From Caballeronia sp. dw_276 (GTDB lineage: Bacteria; Pseudomonadota; Gammaproteobacteria; Burkholderiales; Burkholderiaceae): a stretch of 64,000 nt of DNA. The stretch's first letter is position 1, and each line of letters begins with the position of its first letter. Below the pieces are notes generated by a model, which was not told where the DNA came from, made no database searches, and worked only from the letters and a program-made list of their open reading frames with translations. The position numbers and the translations under genes are program-made. The stretch covers positions 62,001 to 126,000 of the forward strand of contig NZ_JAAVUV010000015.1 of NCBI RefSeq assembly GCF_018449635.1, given 5' to 3'. Of this stretch, positions 28,010-36,715 are shown one piece after another.

Positions 28010-29457
28010 TTGGCGGCCTCCATGCGATCGACCTTCGTGAGTTCGTAGCCATCGTCGGATTGCTTGAACGCAAAGTGCACGGTCTCGCCGGGTTTGACGT
28101 CGGCGAACGCGGTGGCCGACGGTTTTCCGAAGGACATGGTCATCGCGCCCCATCCCAATGCGGCGACAGGTTGATGCGAAAACGTGATGTCGTGCGCGCT
28201 CACGGCGTCGACCTTACCGGTGGTCTCGTAGGTTTGAACCGCGGGTGCAAGCCTTGGCAAAACCGACTTCAGGCTCGCTTCCGAATCGATCAGGAATTGG
28301 CCGGAAGCGACAACTTCTTCTCCATCGTTCAAGCCGCTGAGCACTTCGGTATCGCCGCCTGTATCGATGCCTGTTGTGATCGCGACGGGTTGCAGCCGGC
28401 CATCGGATTGCTTGACGATCACGACCGAACGCTTGCCCGTAGTAATCACCGCTTCTGAAGGCACGACCAGCCGTGACGCTGACGTCGCGCCACCAATGTG
28501 CGCGCGCATCAACATGCCGGGCGTGAGCTTGAGGTCTTTGTTATCGATGGAAAGACGCGCTTGCAACGTGCGGCTGCCCGTAGTTATCCCGGGAAGAACT
28601 TCGCGGATATGGCCAGTGAAATGCTGCGTTGAATCGCCTGCAAACACCGCATCCACGCTCATGCCGGGTTTGACTTGCAGCGCCATTGCCTCGGGCACTT
28701 CGACCACGAGCCACAGCGGATTCAGACCCGCGATCTTGGCAAGCGTCTGGCCGGGCGCGACCATCGCGCCATCCCGCACGTTGAGTTCGCTCACCACGCC
28801 ATTCGATGGCGCCGTCAACGTGACATGCGTCTGCGCCTCGCCCGTGCGATCGAGGGCGGAGACGACGCCTTCGGGAATCGATAACGCCCTCATCCGAGCA
28901 CGCGATGCCGCGAGCATGGCGTCGTCCATGCCGCTGCGTTTGAGCGCGAGATATTCCTCTTGCGGCGCGAGCCAGTCCGGCACGAACAGCGAAGCAACCG
29001 GCGCGCCCTTCTTGATGCGCTGCATCGGCGCGTTCGCATACAACCGGTCGATGTAACCCGTCACGCGCGATTGAACGACATCGGCGAGAGATTCATCGAA
29101 CTGTGTTGTCCCTACCGCATCGAAGCTCGTCGCCACGTTGACGCGCCGGGCCGTGGCGTATCGAATGCCGAGGTTCTGCTGAAGCGTCGAGTCGATCCTG
29201 ATACCCGTCGAAGCGTTGCCTTCGTCTGCGAAAACAGGTTCGAGCTGCATGTCCATGAAGGGCGATTTGCCGGGTTTGTCGAAGTGCTGGTTGGGCGACA
29301 TCGGGTCATGCCAATAGAGCACCTTGCGTCCGCTCGCCGCCGCCGATGCAGGTTCGTCGGCTTTCGCGCGATGCGTGCCGGCAACATATCCCGCCGCAAG
29401 CAACGCGGCCGCCGCGAACACGGCGAGGACAGCACGCGTGATGTGTTTATTGTTCAT
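28006..29457 (-). CDS. cusB: Copper efflux periplasmic adaptor, CusB type with fused CusF domain (483 aa)
   Basis: Signal/anchor at 5-27, then a heavy-metal-binding segment (about 45-75, KVLYWHDPMSPNQHFDKPGK...MDMQLEPVF), then the membrane-fusion hairpin and barrel domains, and finally an extra CusF-like domain (about 410-480) with HQPVAALGWGAMTM, which keeps the His, Trp and both Met of the classic CusF copper site (only the Pro is Gly). The adaptor bridges CusA and CusC and relays metal. The operon thus has two CusF modules, one fused and one free. Confidence 0.94.
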   Translation of the reverse strand: MNNKHITRAVLAVFAAAALLAAGYVAGTHRAKADEPASAAASGRKVLYWHDPMSPNQHFDKPGKSPFMDMQLEPVFADEGNASTGIRIDSTLQQNLGIRYATARRVNVATSFDAVGTTQFDESLADVVQSRVTGYIDRLYANAPMQRIKKGAPVASLFVPDWLAPQEEYLALKRSGMDDAMLAASRARMRALSIPEGVVSALDRTGEAQTHVTLTAPSNGVVSELNVRDGAMVAPGQTLAKIAGLNPLWLVVEVPEAMALQVKPGMSVDAVFAGDSTQHFTGHIREVLPGITTGSRTLQARLSIDNKDLKLTPGMLMRAHIGGATSASRLVVPSEAVITTGKRSVVIVKQSDGRLQPVAITTGIDTGGDTEVLSGLNDGEEVVASGQFLIDSEASLKSVLPRLAPAVQTYETTGKVDAVSAHDITFSHQPVAALGWGAMTMSFGKPSATAFADVKPGETVHFAFKQSDDGYELTKVDRMEAAK

Positions 29458-29464
29458 CGTGGTC

Positions 29465-30754
29465 TCACTGTCCGTAGGTCATCGATGGCGGCACGATCCG
29501 ATACTCGAGCTGCGCCCAGGTAAGCGATACATCGCGTTGGAGATCGAGCACTTGCAGGCGTGCATCGAGGACGGCGCGCTTCGCGGCGAAGGTATCGGCA
29601 AGCGATCCGGTTCCGGCGCGATATGCTGCCGTCGATAACTGCAGCCGCTGATCCGCGGCCGGCAGCAGGGATGTACTCAGGTTGGTCATGCGCTCGCGTC
29701 CGCTCGCGAGCGTGGCGGAGAGGTTGCGGATATCGGCATCGACTTGCCGTTGCGCGTCTTCATACATCAGACGCGCCTTGGTGCCGAGCTCGGATTTTTC
29801 AGCGGTATCGCGGTCCTGCCGATCGCGCCGGTTCAGCGGAATCGGAATGCTGACGCCAACCGACACCATGTTCGAGTACTGCCCGCCGCGCTGCTGGTAT
29901 GCAACTCCCCACGTCCAGTTCGGGTTGCGATTGCTTTGCGCAACCGCCGTTTCCGCGTCGGCCACGGCAATCTCCGAGGACGCGCCGATCAACGCAGGCT
30001 CGACACGCTTCAACTCTTCGGGCGGCAGCGCCGCCACCACGGACTGCGGCGCGGGTGGATCGCCGGCAATGTCGGTGACGGGCGCAGCCGTCCATCGCGA
30101 CAAACTGATCAGCGCCGTCTGCAACACTTGCTGCGCCTTCAGCAATTGATCGCGCGTTTGCGCGAGCATGACCTGCGCTTGAGTGACATCGGCAGCGCTC
30201 GCTTTAGCGCCCCGATACGACGCCTGAGTCGCGGCCAACTCGTGAACCATGTGATCGACAACTTCCTGCTGCAAAGACAACGCCTTCTTTGCATAAGCCG
30301 CGTTGAGCCAAGCGGTCGCGGTCTGCTCCCGCACGTTCACCAGTTGCGCGAGATAGCCGGAACGTTCGCGATCAACTTCCTGACTGGCGAGCGCCGTACG
30401 CAAGCGCCTTTTCTCAGGCGACACCCATTCCTGTTCGATGCCGACGCGCCGCATCGTCATGAAGTCCTGTCCGATGGTGAAGCCCTGCGGACCATTGACC
30501 GGCAGATTGTCGATACCGGCCTTCAGCGTCGGATCAGGCAACTGGCCTGCTCGAATGACGCCTTGCGAACTTGCACGCACCGATGACTGTGCGGCCTGCA
30601 TGGAAGCGGACCGATCGGTCGCCGACTGCAGCGCCGCGTCTAGTGTTAAAGGCGTTTCCTGAGCGACGGCATTAACGCCGCCGAGTAATAAAGTAAAAGC
30701 GAGCGCGCGCTTTCGCCCATGCCGGAATACCGGCACGGTAATAGATGAATACAT
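29465..30754 (-). CDS. cusC: Outer-membrane efflux channel, CusC/TolC family (429 aa)
   Basis: Outer-membrane factor family: two internal repeats of the TolC type (LTLDAALQSATDRSASMQAAQSS near 36-58; further repeat in the second half), and a coiled-coil-rich chain with MTNLSTSLLPAADQRLQLSTAAYRAGTGSLADTFAAKRAVLD near the end. No lipobox Cys is seen after the signal peptide, unlike E. coli CusC. It is 7 bases upstream of CusB and forms the exit duct of the Cus pump. Confidence 0.9.
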   Translation of the reverse strand: MYSSITVPVFRHGRKRALAFTLLLGGVNAVAQETPLTLDAALQSATDRSASMQAAQSSVRASSQGVIRAGQLPDPTLKAGIDNLPVNGPQGFTIGQDFMTMRRVGIEQEWVSPEKRRLRTALASQEVDRERSGYLAQLVNVREQTATAWLNAAYAKKALSLQQEVVDHMVHELAATQASYRGAKASAADVTQAQVMLAQTRDQLLKAQQVLQTALISLSRWTAAPVTDIAGDPPAPQSVVAALPPEELKRVEPALIGASSEIAVADAETAVAQSNRNPNWTWGVAYQQRGGQYSNMVSVGVSIPIPLNRRDRQDRDTAEKSELGTKARLMYEDAQRQVDADIRNLSATLASGRERMTNLSTSLLPAADQRLQLSTAAYRAGTGSLADTFAAKRAVLDARLQVLDLQRDVSLTWAQLEYRIVPPSMTYGQ

Positions 30755-30772
30755 GTCTCAACCCCGACGGTC

Positions 30773-30808
30773 GAATCCCATAGGGATTCACGTCCTGAAT
30801 GCAGGACG
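30773..30808. promoter_or_regulatory. Two adjacent inverted repeats upstream of cusC
   Basis: GAATCCC-ATA-GGGATTC (30773-30789) and CGTCCTG-AATG-CAGGACG (30791-30808) are perfect 7-base-pair hairpins in the 92-base gap between the small Cys/Met protein gene and cusC. They may be operators, RNA processing sites or attenuation structures. No T-run follows on the minus strand, so simple termination is unlikely. Confidence 0.5.
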
Positions 30809-30846
30809 ACCTCACCGAAAAAACGGCGAACGTTTAGCGAAGGGAA

Positions 30847-31224
30847 TTAGAGCGAACGGGGAGGTTTCCACAAGCCGTCAGGCTCGCGGACAAACAGCGA
30901 TTGCTTGGGATGGAAGAATACCGGCCGATAAGCCCGCAGGGTCCGCGCAATGCTTGGCGCAGAGGCCGGAATAGTCATGCAGCCGATCTGGCATTGCACG
31001 TCCATCTTGCACAGCGGACTTTTGGATTTGCTGTCGTGCCCGGATGAAGAATCCGACATCGAAGCCATGGAATCACAACCCGGCATGGACTCATTCATGG
31101 CGCTTGAAGAATCCATTGTCATGCTCTGCATGGGACACGGTCCGGCCGAGCCGCTGGCTGCCAGCCCGGTTAAGGGCAGCACCGCGCAAAGCCACAAGAC
31201 GAACAATGTACGCAGGATTTTCAC
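30847..31224 (-). CDS. Small Cys/Met-rich secreted protein of the copper operon (125 aa)
   Basis: A signal peptide (MKILRTLFVLWLCAVLPLTGLAA) precedes a Met/Ser-rich part with CPMQSM, GCDSMASM and CKMDVQCQIGCM, six mature Cys in all. The C terminus ends GLWKPPRSL, a tail I recall in small proteins encoded beside copper RND operons (DUF2946-like). It is the first gene of the Cus transcript, 92 bases before cusC. Metal sequestration or delivery in the periplasm is likely but unproven. Confidence 0.7.
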   Translation of the reverse strand: MKILRTLFVLWLCAVLPLTGLAASGSAGPCPMQSMTMDSSSAMNESMPGCDSMASMSDSSSGHDSKSKSPLCKMDVQCQIGCMTIPASAPSIARTLRAYRPVFFHPKQSLFVREPDGLWKPPRSL

Positions 31225-31286
31225 GACGGGAAGTATAGCTCAGCGAAAATTTCCGTGTTTCGACGCTTAAGCATTTTTCTTAAGCC

Positions 31287-32627
31287 TTAGTATTGATTGA
31301 GCGGCGGAAGCGGCGATTTAGCCTTGCGTAATTTACGCGCGTGCTTAACAGCCCGGCTAAGTGCTTTTGTTGATTCGCGCCAGTGGGTCCTGGCTTGAGG
31401 CTGACCGGAATAAAGTCCATGTACAGCGCTAACCAATTCCTTAAGCTGTGATTCGCCTTGTAAGTTCAATTCGTCTACTCGCGCTGGGTGCTTTACATCG
31501 GGGCTTCGATCCATCCATCGATAAAGCAAGGGAATCGTGGACGCCAAAGGTCCCTTGCGTGAGGCAAGACGCAAGGCGCGCCAAGCCCGCGCGTCACCGT
31601 TTGCATAGCGTTTTTGTGCATCACGCAGTGCCTGTATTAAACGCTTGAATTTAGCCGCAAGCCTTGGATACGCCCAGATCAAACCCAGCGCCAATAGCAC
31701 AAGCGTAGCCGCCAAGACAGCTTGCCAACGATCGATGACAAGAATTCGATGCGCGCCGCCTTTAGATAATGCGTCGGCGGGGATGTCGAAAAGCGGCCGT
31801 TCCCTGGCGGCCGACGCCGAGAAAGTGACCGCCGGCAACACAATCGATTCCTTTTTTTGCGTCGCGGTATTCCACCATTCGATAGTTACCGGCGGCAGCT
31901 TGAATCTGCCGCTGTGATCGATGACATAGGTTACGGAATCTGTGCGCTCACCTGCGACCAGCCCTGCACGATCCTGAATAACGTTCTTGGTCGACGAAGG
32001 TCTTGCATATCGCTTGAGTCCTTCTACTTCGCTGAAATTGACCGGTGGGATCAGCATCGATTCGGTTCCGGCGGCGACTTGTGTAACGCTTCGAGTCACC
32101 GATCCGCCGGCCTTCAGATCATGCAACGACGGCGTGATGGTTTGCGTCGCGCTCAGGTTTTTCGTTGGGAAAAACACGCGCATGCCTTCGGCGCCTGCGG
32201 GGACCGACGCGACGAGCTTCAATGCAGGCGTCGTCAATATGGCGGGCCTAGTCACGCCACCGGGATGAACGGGTATCGAAAACGCGGGGATGCTGAGCAC
32301 GCCGGCCGCCTGAGGCACGATCCGGTAAGCGCGGCTGACCCCGTACCAGGCGAGACCATCGATGGTCTCGTGAAGGTTCTCCGCTTGTTCATCGGGGAGA
32401 ACGACGAACGCGCCCGGCACGTTGAAGACCGGCCAGTCGGGTGCCTCGGTAAAGAATGTCGTAGTCAGGCAATCGACAACCAGCTTGACCTCGGACCCCG
32501 CGACCACCGTCCCCGATGGTTCCAGATGGACGCGGACCTTGAGCTGAGGCGTATCTTGCGCGAAGGCCGATGCAGAAACCAGCAGCGTCATGACCAGGCT
32601 TATCCGCAAGATCCATTGCGAAATCAT
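31287..32627 (-). CDS. batD: BatD-family protein (446 aa)
   Basis: Signal peptide MISQWILRISLVMTLLVSASAFAQ, a large periplasmic BatD/oxygen-tolerance domain (about 25-320) with VRVHLEPSGTVVAGSEVKLVVDC, one transmembrane span (about 322-345, AVLAATLVLLALGLIWAYP), and a cytoplasmic basic C-terminal segment. The start ATG overlaps the upstream BatB-TPR stop by 4 bases; a longer reading into that gene lacks a signal peptide. Bat proteins are linked to aerotolerance in Bacteroides; in proteobacteria the role is unclear. Last gene of the MoxR operon. Confidence 0.88.
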   Translation of the reverse strand: MISQWILRISLVMTLLVSASAFAQDTPQLKVRVHLEPSGTVVAGSEVKLVVDCLTTTFFTEAPDWPVFNVPGAFVVLPDEQAENLHETIDGLAWYGVSRAYRIVPQAAGVLSIPAFSIPVHPGGVTRPAILTTPALKLVASVPAGAEGMRVFFPTKNLSATQTITPSLHDLKAGGSVTRSVTQVAAGTESMLIPPVNFSEVEGLKRYARPSSTKNVIQDRAGLVAGERTDSVTYVIDHSGRFKLPPVTIEWWNTATQKKESIVLPAVTFSASAARERPLFDIPADALSKGGAHRILVIDRWQAVLAATLVLLALGLIWAYPRLAAKFKRLIQALRDAQKRYANGDARAWRALRLASRKGPLASTIPLLYRWMDRSPDVKHPARVDELNLQGESQLKELVSAVHGLYSGQPQARTHWRESTKALSRAVKHARKLRKAKSPLPPLNQY

Positions 32628-34213
32628 GGCGCGCTCGTTCGGGTGGCATCGGATTCCTGCTCGAATCTTCGATGCAAGAATGCCGCCGGCGATGTATTCA
32701 GGTTGCGCATCCAAACGTCCTCGGAGGGAACGGCGATGAGTGTGCTCTGCTCGACCTTGCCCTTCTTCTTTTCTATTTTTATATCGTCGGATTCTTCGTC
32801 CTCTTCGTCTTTCTGCGGGTCCTGTTTGGGCTTCTCCAAAAGCTTCTTCAACAAGTCACGATTGAACGCTGCTTGGCGCATGTCGGGTTTAAGCGTCAAT
32901 GCTTTATCGAAGGCCTTGATTGCGGACGGATAGTCGTCCAGATGCGCGAGCGTATTGCCGATATAGAAATACGACTGCGCGGTTTTCAGTCTCGAAAAAG
33001 ACTCGAGCGCACCGGTGTAGTCGCCCGCGAGATATGAAGAGCGTCCCTTCCACAACGGGTCATCGAAATGTTGCGCGGCCGCTTTAAAATCCGCGTGTTC
33101 AAAATACCAGCGGCCTTGCTGATCGTGCGTGGCGAACAAGTCCACCCAGTTCCACGATGCCGCTTGTGCATCGCGCGGCGTTGCGCTGAAAGCCAACGCG
33201 AGCAACACGACTGGCAGCCATTTGACCGTCCAGCCGCGGCGAAAACCCAAAGCCCCAAGCAGCAGTAATGGCAGCACGAGCCAATATCCCGACTCTTTCC
33301 AGCGCGGCGTGCGCTTCGATTCATCGACTTCGGCCAGCCACGTCTGCGCGCGACGTTCTACCCACGCGACATCATCGCCGTCGGCACGCACGCTTGCGAG
33401 TGGAATGCCGGCATCATGCGCCACTTTGCGGATGCCCTCGGCATCGAACGTGCCCATGATCGGAAGGCCGTCGGCACCCAGGGTAAGCGCGCCGTTCGGG
33501 CCGCGAATGGCACCGCCATCCTGCGTCCCGACCGCGAGCCACAGAAGCTGATGATGCGATTGTTTGGCCTTCGCGACAAACGCATCGGCGTGATCGGAAT
33601 CGAAACCATCGCTGATAAAGACGATCGTTCCTGCCACCGGGTCCTTTGCCAAAAGCTGCTCAGCGATGTCGAGTCCCGCAGTAGCGTTCTTGCCATCGCG
33701 AGGCATGATGGCCGGCGTGAGCGCCGGCAAATACAACTCCAGCATGGCCGGGTCTTCGGTGGGCGGCATGACGAGATGCGCAGTCGATGCGAACACCACC
33801 AGTCCCGTACGTGCGCCTTTGCGCGCGCTCGCCAGGTCGAGCACTTTTTGCTTCGCGCGCTCAAGACGCGTCGGCGCAATATCGGTTGCGTCCATTGAAT
33901 GTGCGAGTTCAAGCACGATTACCAACGGAGCCTTGTCCTGATTGAACGGCGGACGTTCTTGCTGCCACGTCGGACCGGCAACCGCTATAGCAGCCACGCC
34001 GATAAACATACCCAACGTATGAACCGGTTTGATCCTTCTATGCGTTGCGTCGCCAACAATCAGATGTTTAAGCAATAAAGGGGAAATGATGGCGCGCCAG
34101 CGCGCATGCACGCTGTTTCTCCGATGCCATGCGACCGGCAACAGCACGGCGGGAACAAGCAGCCATAACCAGTAAGGCCGCAAAAAATGAAATGCGGTGA
34201 GATCAATTTCCAT
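32624..34213 (-). CDS. batB: VWA domain plus TPR protein, BatB/BatC fusion (529 aa)
   Basis: Two N-terminal membrane spans (about 13-30 and 67-82), a von Willebrand factor A domain (about 95-280), two further spans (about 308-345), then TPR repeats (about 390-455, AQSYFYIGNTLAHLDDYPSAIKAFDKALTLKP) and an acidic/Lys-rich tail (KDEEDEESDDIKIEKKKGKVE). The MIDAS metal motif DxSxS is changed to E102-L-A-H-S106, so metal binding by this VWA domain is doubtful. It overlaps BatA by 11 bases and BatD by 4. BatB and BatC are separate genes in Bacteroides. Confidence 0.88.
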   Translation of the reverse strand: MEIDLTAFHFLRPYWLWLLVPAVLLPVAWHRRNSVHARWRAIISPLLLKHLIVGDATHRRIKPVHTLGMFIGVAAIAVAGPTWQQERPPFNQDKAPLVIVLELAHSMDATDIAPTRLERAKQKVLDLASARKGARTGLVVFASTAHLVMPPTEDPAMLELYLPALTPAIMPRDGKNATAGLDIAEQLLAKDPVAGTIVFISDGFDSDHADAFVAKAKQSHHQLLWLAVGTQDGGAIRGPNGALTLGADGLPIMGTFDAEGIRKVAHDAGIPLASVRADGDDVAWVERRAQTWLAEVDESKRTPRWKESGYWLVLPLLLLGALGFRRGWTVKWLPVVLLALAFSATPRDAQAASWNWVDLFATHDQQGRWYFEHADFKAAAQHFDDPLWKGRSSYLAGDYTGALESFSRLKTAQSYFYIGNTLAHLDDYPSAIKAFDKALTLKPDMRQAAFNRDLLKKLLEKPKQDPQKDEEDEESDDIKIEKKKGKVEQSTLIAVPSEDVWMRNLNTSPAAFLHRRFEQESDATRTSAP

Positions 34214-35225
34214 GCGCCGCACCTTTGACTTGTTCTTGGCCCGGCGCACGAAGTACGGCAATCAGCAACGCCAGCGAGTGATACAGCGTGAGAATCAAAA
34301 GCCCGAGTGCAAGCGGTATCCAGAAGAAATCGCGCTGCGGCCGATACGTCTCGCGCGTCACTTTCTCGGGCGTCATCTTGTCGAGCGTGGTGTACACGTC
34401 CGCGAGTTCTTGCGGATTTCCCAGCGCGTGAAAAGACTCGCCTCCCGTGATGGTCGAGATCTGCTTCAACGCATCAAGATCGACTTTGTCTTCGCCCGTT
34501 GCGCTCGGGTCGCCAATGCCGATGGTATGAATGACCAGCTTGTGATTCTTCGCGATATCGGCCGCACGTTCGGGAGGGATGGCGCTGCTTGTATCGTTGC
34601 CATCGGTGAGCAGGATCAGCACTTTCTCCTGCGCCTGCGACTTGTCCATCAGCTTGACCGTCAGGCCGATGGCATCGCCTATCGCTGTGCGCGGACCCGC
34701 CATGCCGATCTGCATCTGGTCGAGCAGCAACAGCACGCTGTCGTGATCGAGCGTCAAAGGTGCTTGTGGATAAGCCGCCTCGCCGAACACCACCACGCCA
34801 ATACGATCCCCCTTGCGCTTCGCCACGAAATCCTTCACGACGCCCTTGACCGCCGTCAGCCGGTCCATGCGTTCGCCCGTCGCCGGATCGATGAAATCGC
34901 GCGTGCTCATCGATTGGGACAGGTCGATTGCGAGCATCAGGTCCCGCGCGGGTTCGTCGTGGGTAACAGGCGGCTCTACGAATACAGGCTTCGCGGCTGC
35001 GGTGACGACGAGCGCCCAGAGCAGCGGCGTCATCAAACGCTGCAGGATGTTGCGTCGCAAACGCACGCCGCCGGGCGCGGGTTCCTCTCCCGCCGCCTGC
35101 GCCATCTCGTGAAAAAACGGCATGCGTATGGCCGATGTCGTCGTGCGCCACGCCGGCACGAACCACCATACGAGCAACGGCACGGGCAGCAACAAGAACA
35201 TCCACGGGAAGTCAAATTTCCACAT
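34203..35225 (-). CDS. batA: VWA domain membrane protein, BatA type (340 aa)
   Basis: Two N-terminal transmembrane spans (about 8-24 and 65-80), a VWA domain (about 93-285) with an intact MIDAS motif D101-L-S-Q-S105, threonine in GPRTAIGDAIGL and Asp in LLTDGND, then a C-terminal span (about 308-330). The ATG encoding MWKFDFPWMFLLLPVPLLVWW is the typical BatA start and overlaps the DUF4381 gene by 14 bases. VWA proteins with MoxR ATPases usually act as chaperone-like remodelling pairs. The target is not known here. Confidence 0.9.
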   Translation of the reverse strand: MWKFDFPWMFLLLPVPLLVWWFVPAWRTTTSAIRMPFFHEMAQAAGEEPAPGGVRLRRNILQRLMTPLLWALVVTAAAKPVFVEPPVTHDEPARDLMLAIDLSQSMSTRDFIDPATGERMDRLTAVKGVVKDFVAKRKGDRIGVVVFGEAAYPQAPLTLDHDSVLLLLDQMQIGMAGPRTAIGDAIGLTVKLMDKSQAQEKVLILLTDGNDTSSAIPPERAADIAKNHKLVIHTIGIGDPSATGEDKVDLDALKQISTITGGESFHALGNPQELADVYTTLDKMTPEKVTRETYRPQRDFFWIPLALGLLILTLYHSLALLIAVLRAPGQEQVKGAAHGN

Positions 35226-35739
35226 GATGGTGCTGGATCCAGTCGCGTGTGGCGCCGAGCAATGTGTCGACCTCGTTCTTTGGAAGTGCCGCAATGTGTT
35301 CGGCGGGCGCGTAACTGATCAGAGTCAGGAGTGCGCCGCTGCGTTCATCGAAGTGACCATTCGTGCGTTTGAGAAACGCGAGCCATTCGTCGCCGCTAAG
35401 TGCGGCGACGTGTTCTTTCGGATGTGCCGCAAGGGACGTCCGCTTGATGAGCGCAGGGATGGCGGCAAGGGCAATCGACCGTTGCGATGCGTCGTGCAAG
35501 GCCGTTTCAATTCGGCGAAGTTCCGCCAATGCAAGCTTTCGATAAAGCGCCCTCTTGTGACGGCGCCATCCCGCCCAAGCAGCCCAGAGCGCCGCCAATA
35601 GCAACGCCGCTGCGACCGCCAGCCAACCAACCGTTTGCGGCGACCACGAGACCGCTTCGGGCAGCGGCAATTCCTGCAATGCGGTGAGCGCGGACGGTGT
35701 ATCGGCGGGACTTAGGGAAGCGTTTTTCGGGTCGCTCAT
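35212..35739 (-). CDS. DUF4381 protein of MoxR operon (175 aa)
   Basis: A short N-terminal segment with LPEAVSWSPQTVGWLAVAAALLLAALWAAWAGWRRHKRALYRKLALAELRRIE, that is, one membrane span (about 37-56) followed by a basic helix, then a cytoplasmic helical domain with DEWLAFLKRT. This matches the DUF4381 family, found almost always between the DUF58 and BatA genes, and is likely part of the membrane complex they form. Overlaps both neighbours (4 bases with DUF58, 14 with BatA). Confidence 0.88.
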   Translation of the reverse strand: MSDPKNASLSPADTPSALTALQELPLPEAVSWSPQTVGWLAVAAALLLAALWAAWAGWRRHKRALYRKLALAELRRIETALHDASQRSIALAAIPALIKRTSLAAHPKEHVAALSGDEWLAFLKRTNGHFDERSGALLTLISYAPAEHIAALPKNEVDTLLGATRDWIQHHHVEI

Positions 35740-36698
35740 AGGCCGCTCGCAAGTGCTGGCCGTACGCGTTCGCCGAACAGACGGCGCACCTGATCCACTG
35801 CGGGTTCATCCGTCGATAACGCCATTAGCGGCACCCCGCTCGACCGCAACAACGCGGCAACTTCGGCGGTGCGATCCGTGAACAACTCGGCAAGTGGCGC
35901 GCGTACTTTCTCCTGTTCGATACGCAATTCCACCTGCAGCCGCCCTTCACTGACAACCAGCGCGCGATGCTCCGGCATACGCTGCCAAAGCGGATCAAAG
36001 ACCATTGCGGCGATGACATCGTTATGTCTGGAAAGCTGGCGCAAGAGCTTGCGCGTAGTTTCTGTTGCGCCCGCAAAATCACTCACGATGCAAATCAGAT
36101 AATCGTGTCCCGTAAGTTGCAACACGCCTTGAAGTGCGGCATCGAGTTGATCGTAGTTAGTTCTCGCGGCGCTTTCGGCATGCAGCGCCTGATTCATCCG
36201 CGCGATGGCGCCGAATAAAACCTTGATGCGGCTGCGGCTGCGCAATGGACGGATGCGAACGACGTTGCTGTCATCGAAGATCACGCCGCCTACGCGATCG
36301 CCCGATTTAAATCCCATCCAAACGGCAAGCGCCGCGACCTCTGCGGCCACGACCGATTTGAACGCGCGGCTTGATCCAAAAAACATGCTCATGCGCTGAT
36401 CGACCACAACCAGCAGCGGCCGGTCGCGCTCCTCGGTATAGGCGCGAATTTGCGGCTTGCCCAGACGCAACGACACCTTCCAGTCGATGTGACGAATATC
36501 GTCGCCGGGAAGATAAGCGCGGATCTCCTCGAAGTTCAAACCGCGTCCGCGCAAACGCGATGCATGGCTGCCCGACAAGATGCTCGATACCGGCGGGGGC
36601 GCGATGAAACTCAAGCCACGCGCATGGAACTCGAGCTTGGCGAGATGCGCCGCGTCCACATACACGCGGCCAATATCAGACCCTGATGGCACGACCAT
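35736..36698 (-). CDS. DUF58 domain protein (320 aa)
   Basis: A soluble VWA-like DUF58 protein. Diagnostic block: LRGRGLNFEEIRAYLPGDDIRHIDWKVSLRLGKPQIRAYTEERD, followed by VVVDQRMSMFFG in place of the metal-binding motif. These proteins are encoded next to MoxR and are its likely partner. The ATG encoding MVVPSGSDIGRVYV is preferred because the upstream 60 codons form an Arg-rich, unrelated stretch overlapping the moxR gene; a GGAGG site lies before the ATG (CGGGAGGACCATC). Confidence 0.88.
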   Translation of the reverse strand: MVVPSGSDIGRVYVDAAHLAKLEFHARGLSFIAPPPVSSILSGSHASRLRGRGLNFEEIRAYLPGDDIRHIDWKVSLRLGKPQIRAYTEERDRPLLVVVDQRMSMFFGSSRAFKSVVAAEVAALAVWMGFKSGDRVGGVIFDDSNVVRIRPLRSRSRIKVLFGAIARMNQALHAESAARTNYDQLDAALQGVLQLTGHDYLICIVSDFAGATETTRKLLRQLSRHNDVIAAMVFDPLWQRMPEHRALVVSEGRLQVELRIEQEKVRAPLAELFTDRTAEVAALLRSSGVPLMALSTDEPAVDQVRRLFGERVRPALASGL

Positions 36699-36715
36699 GA
36701 TGGTCCTCCCGCGCC

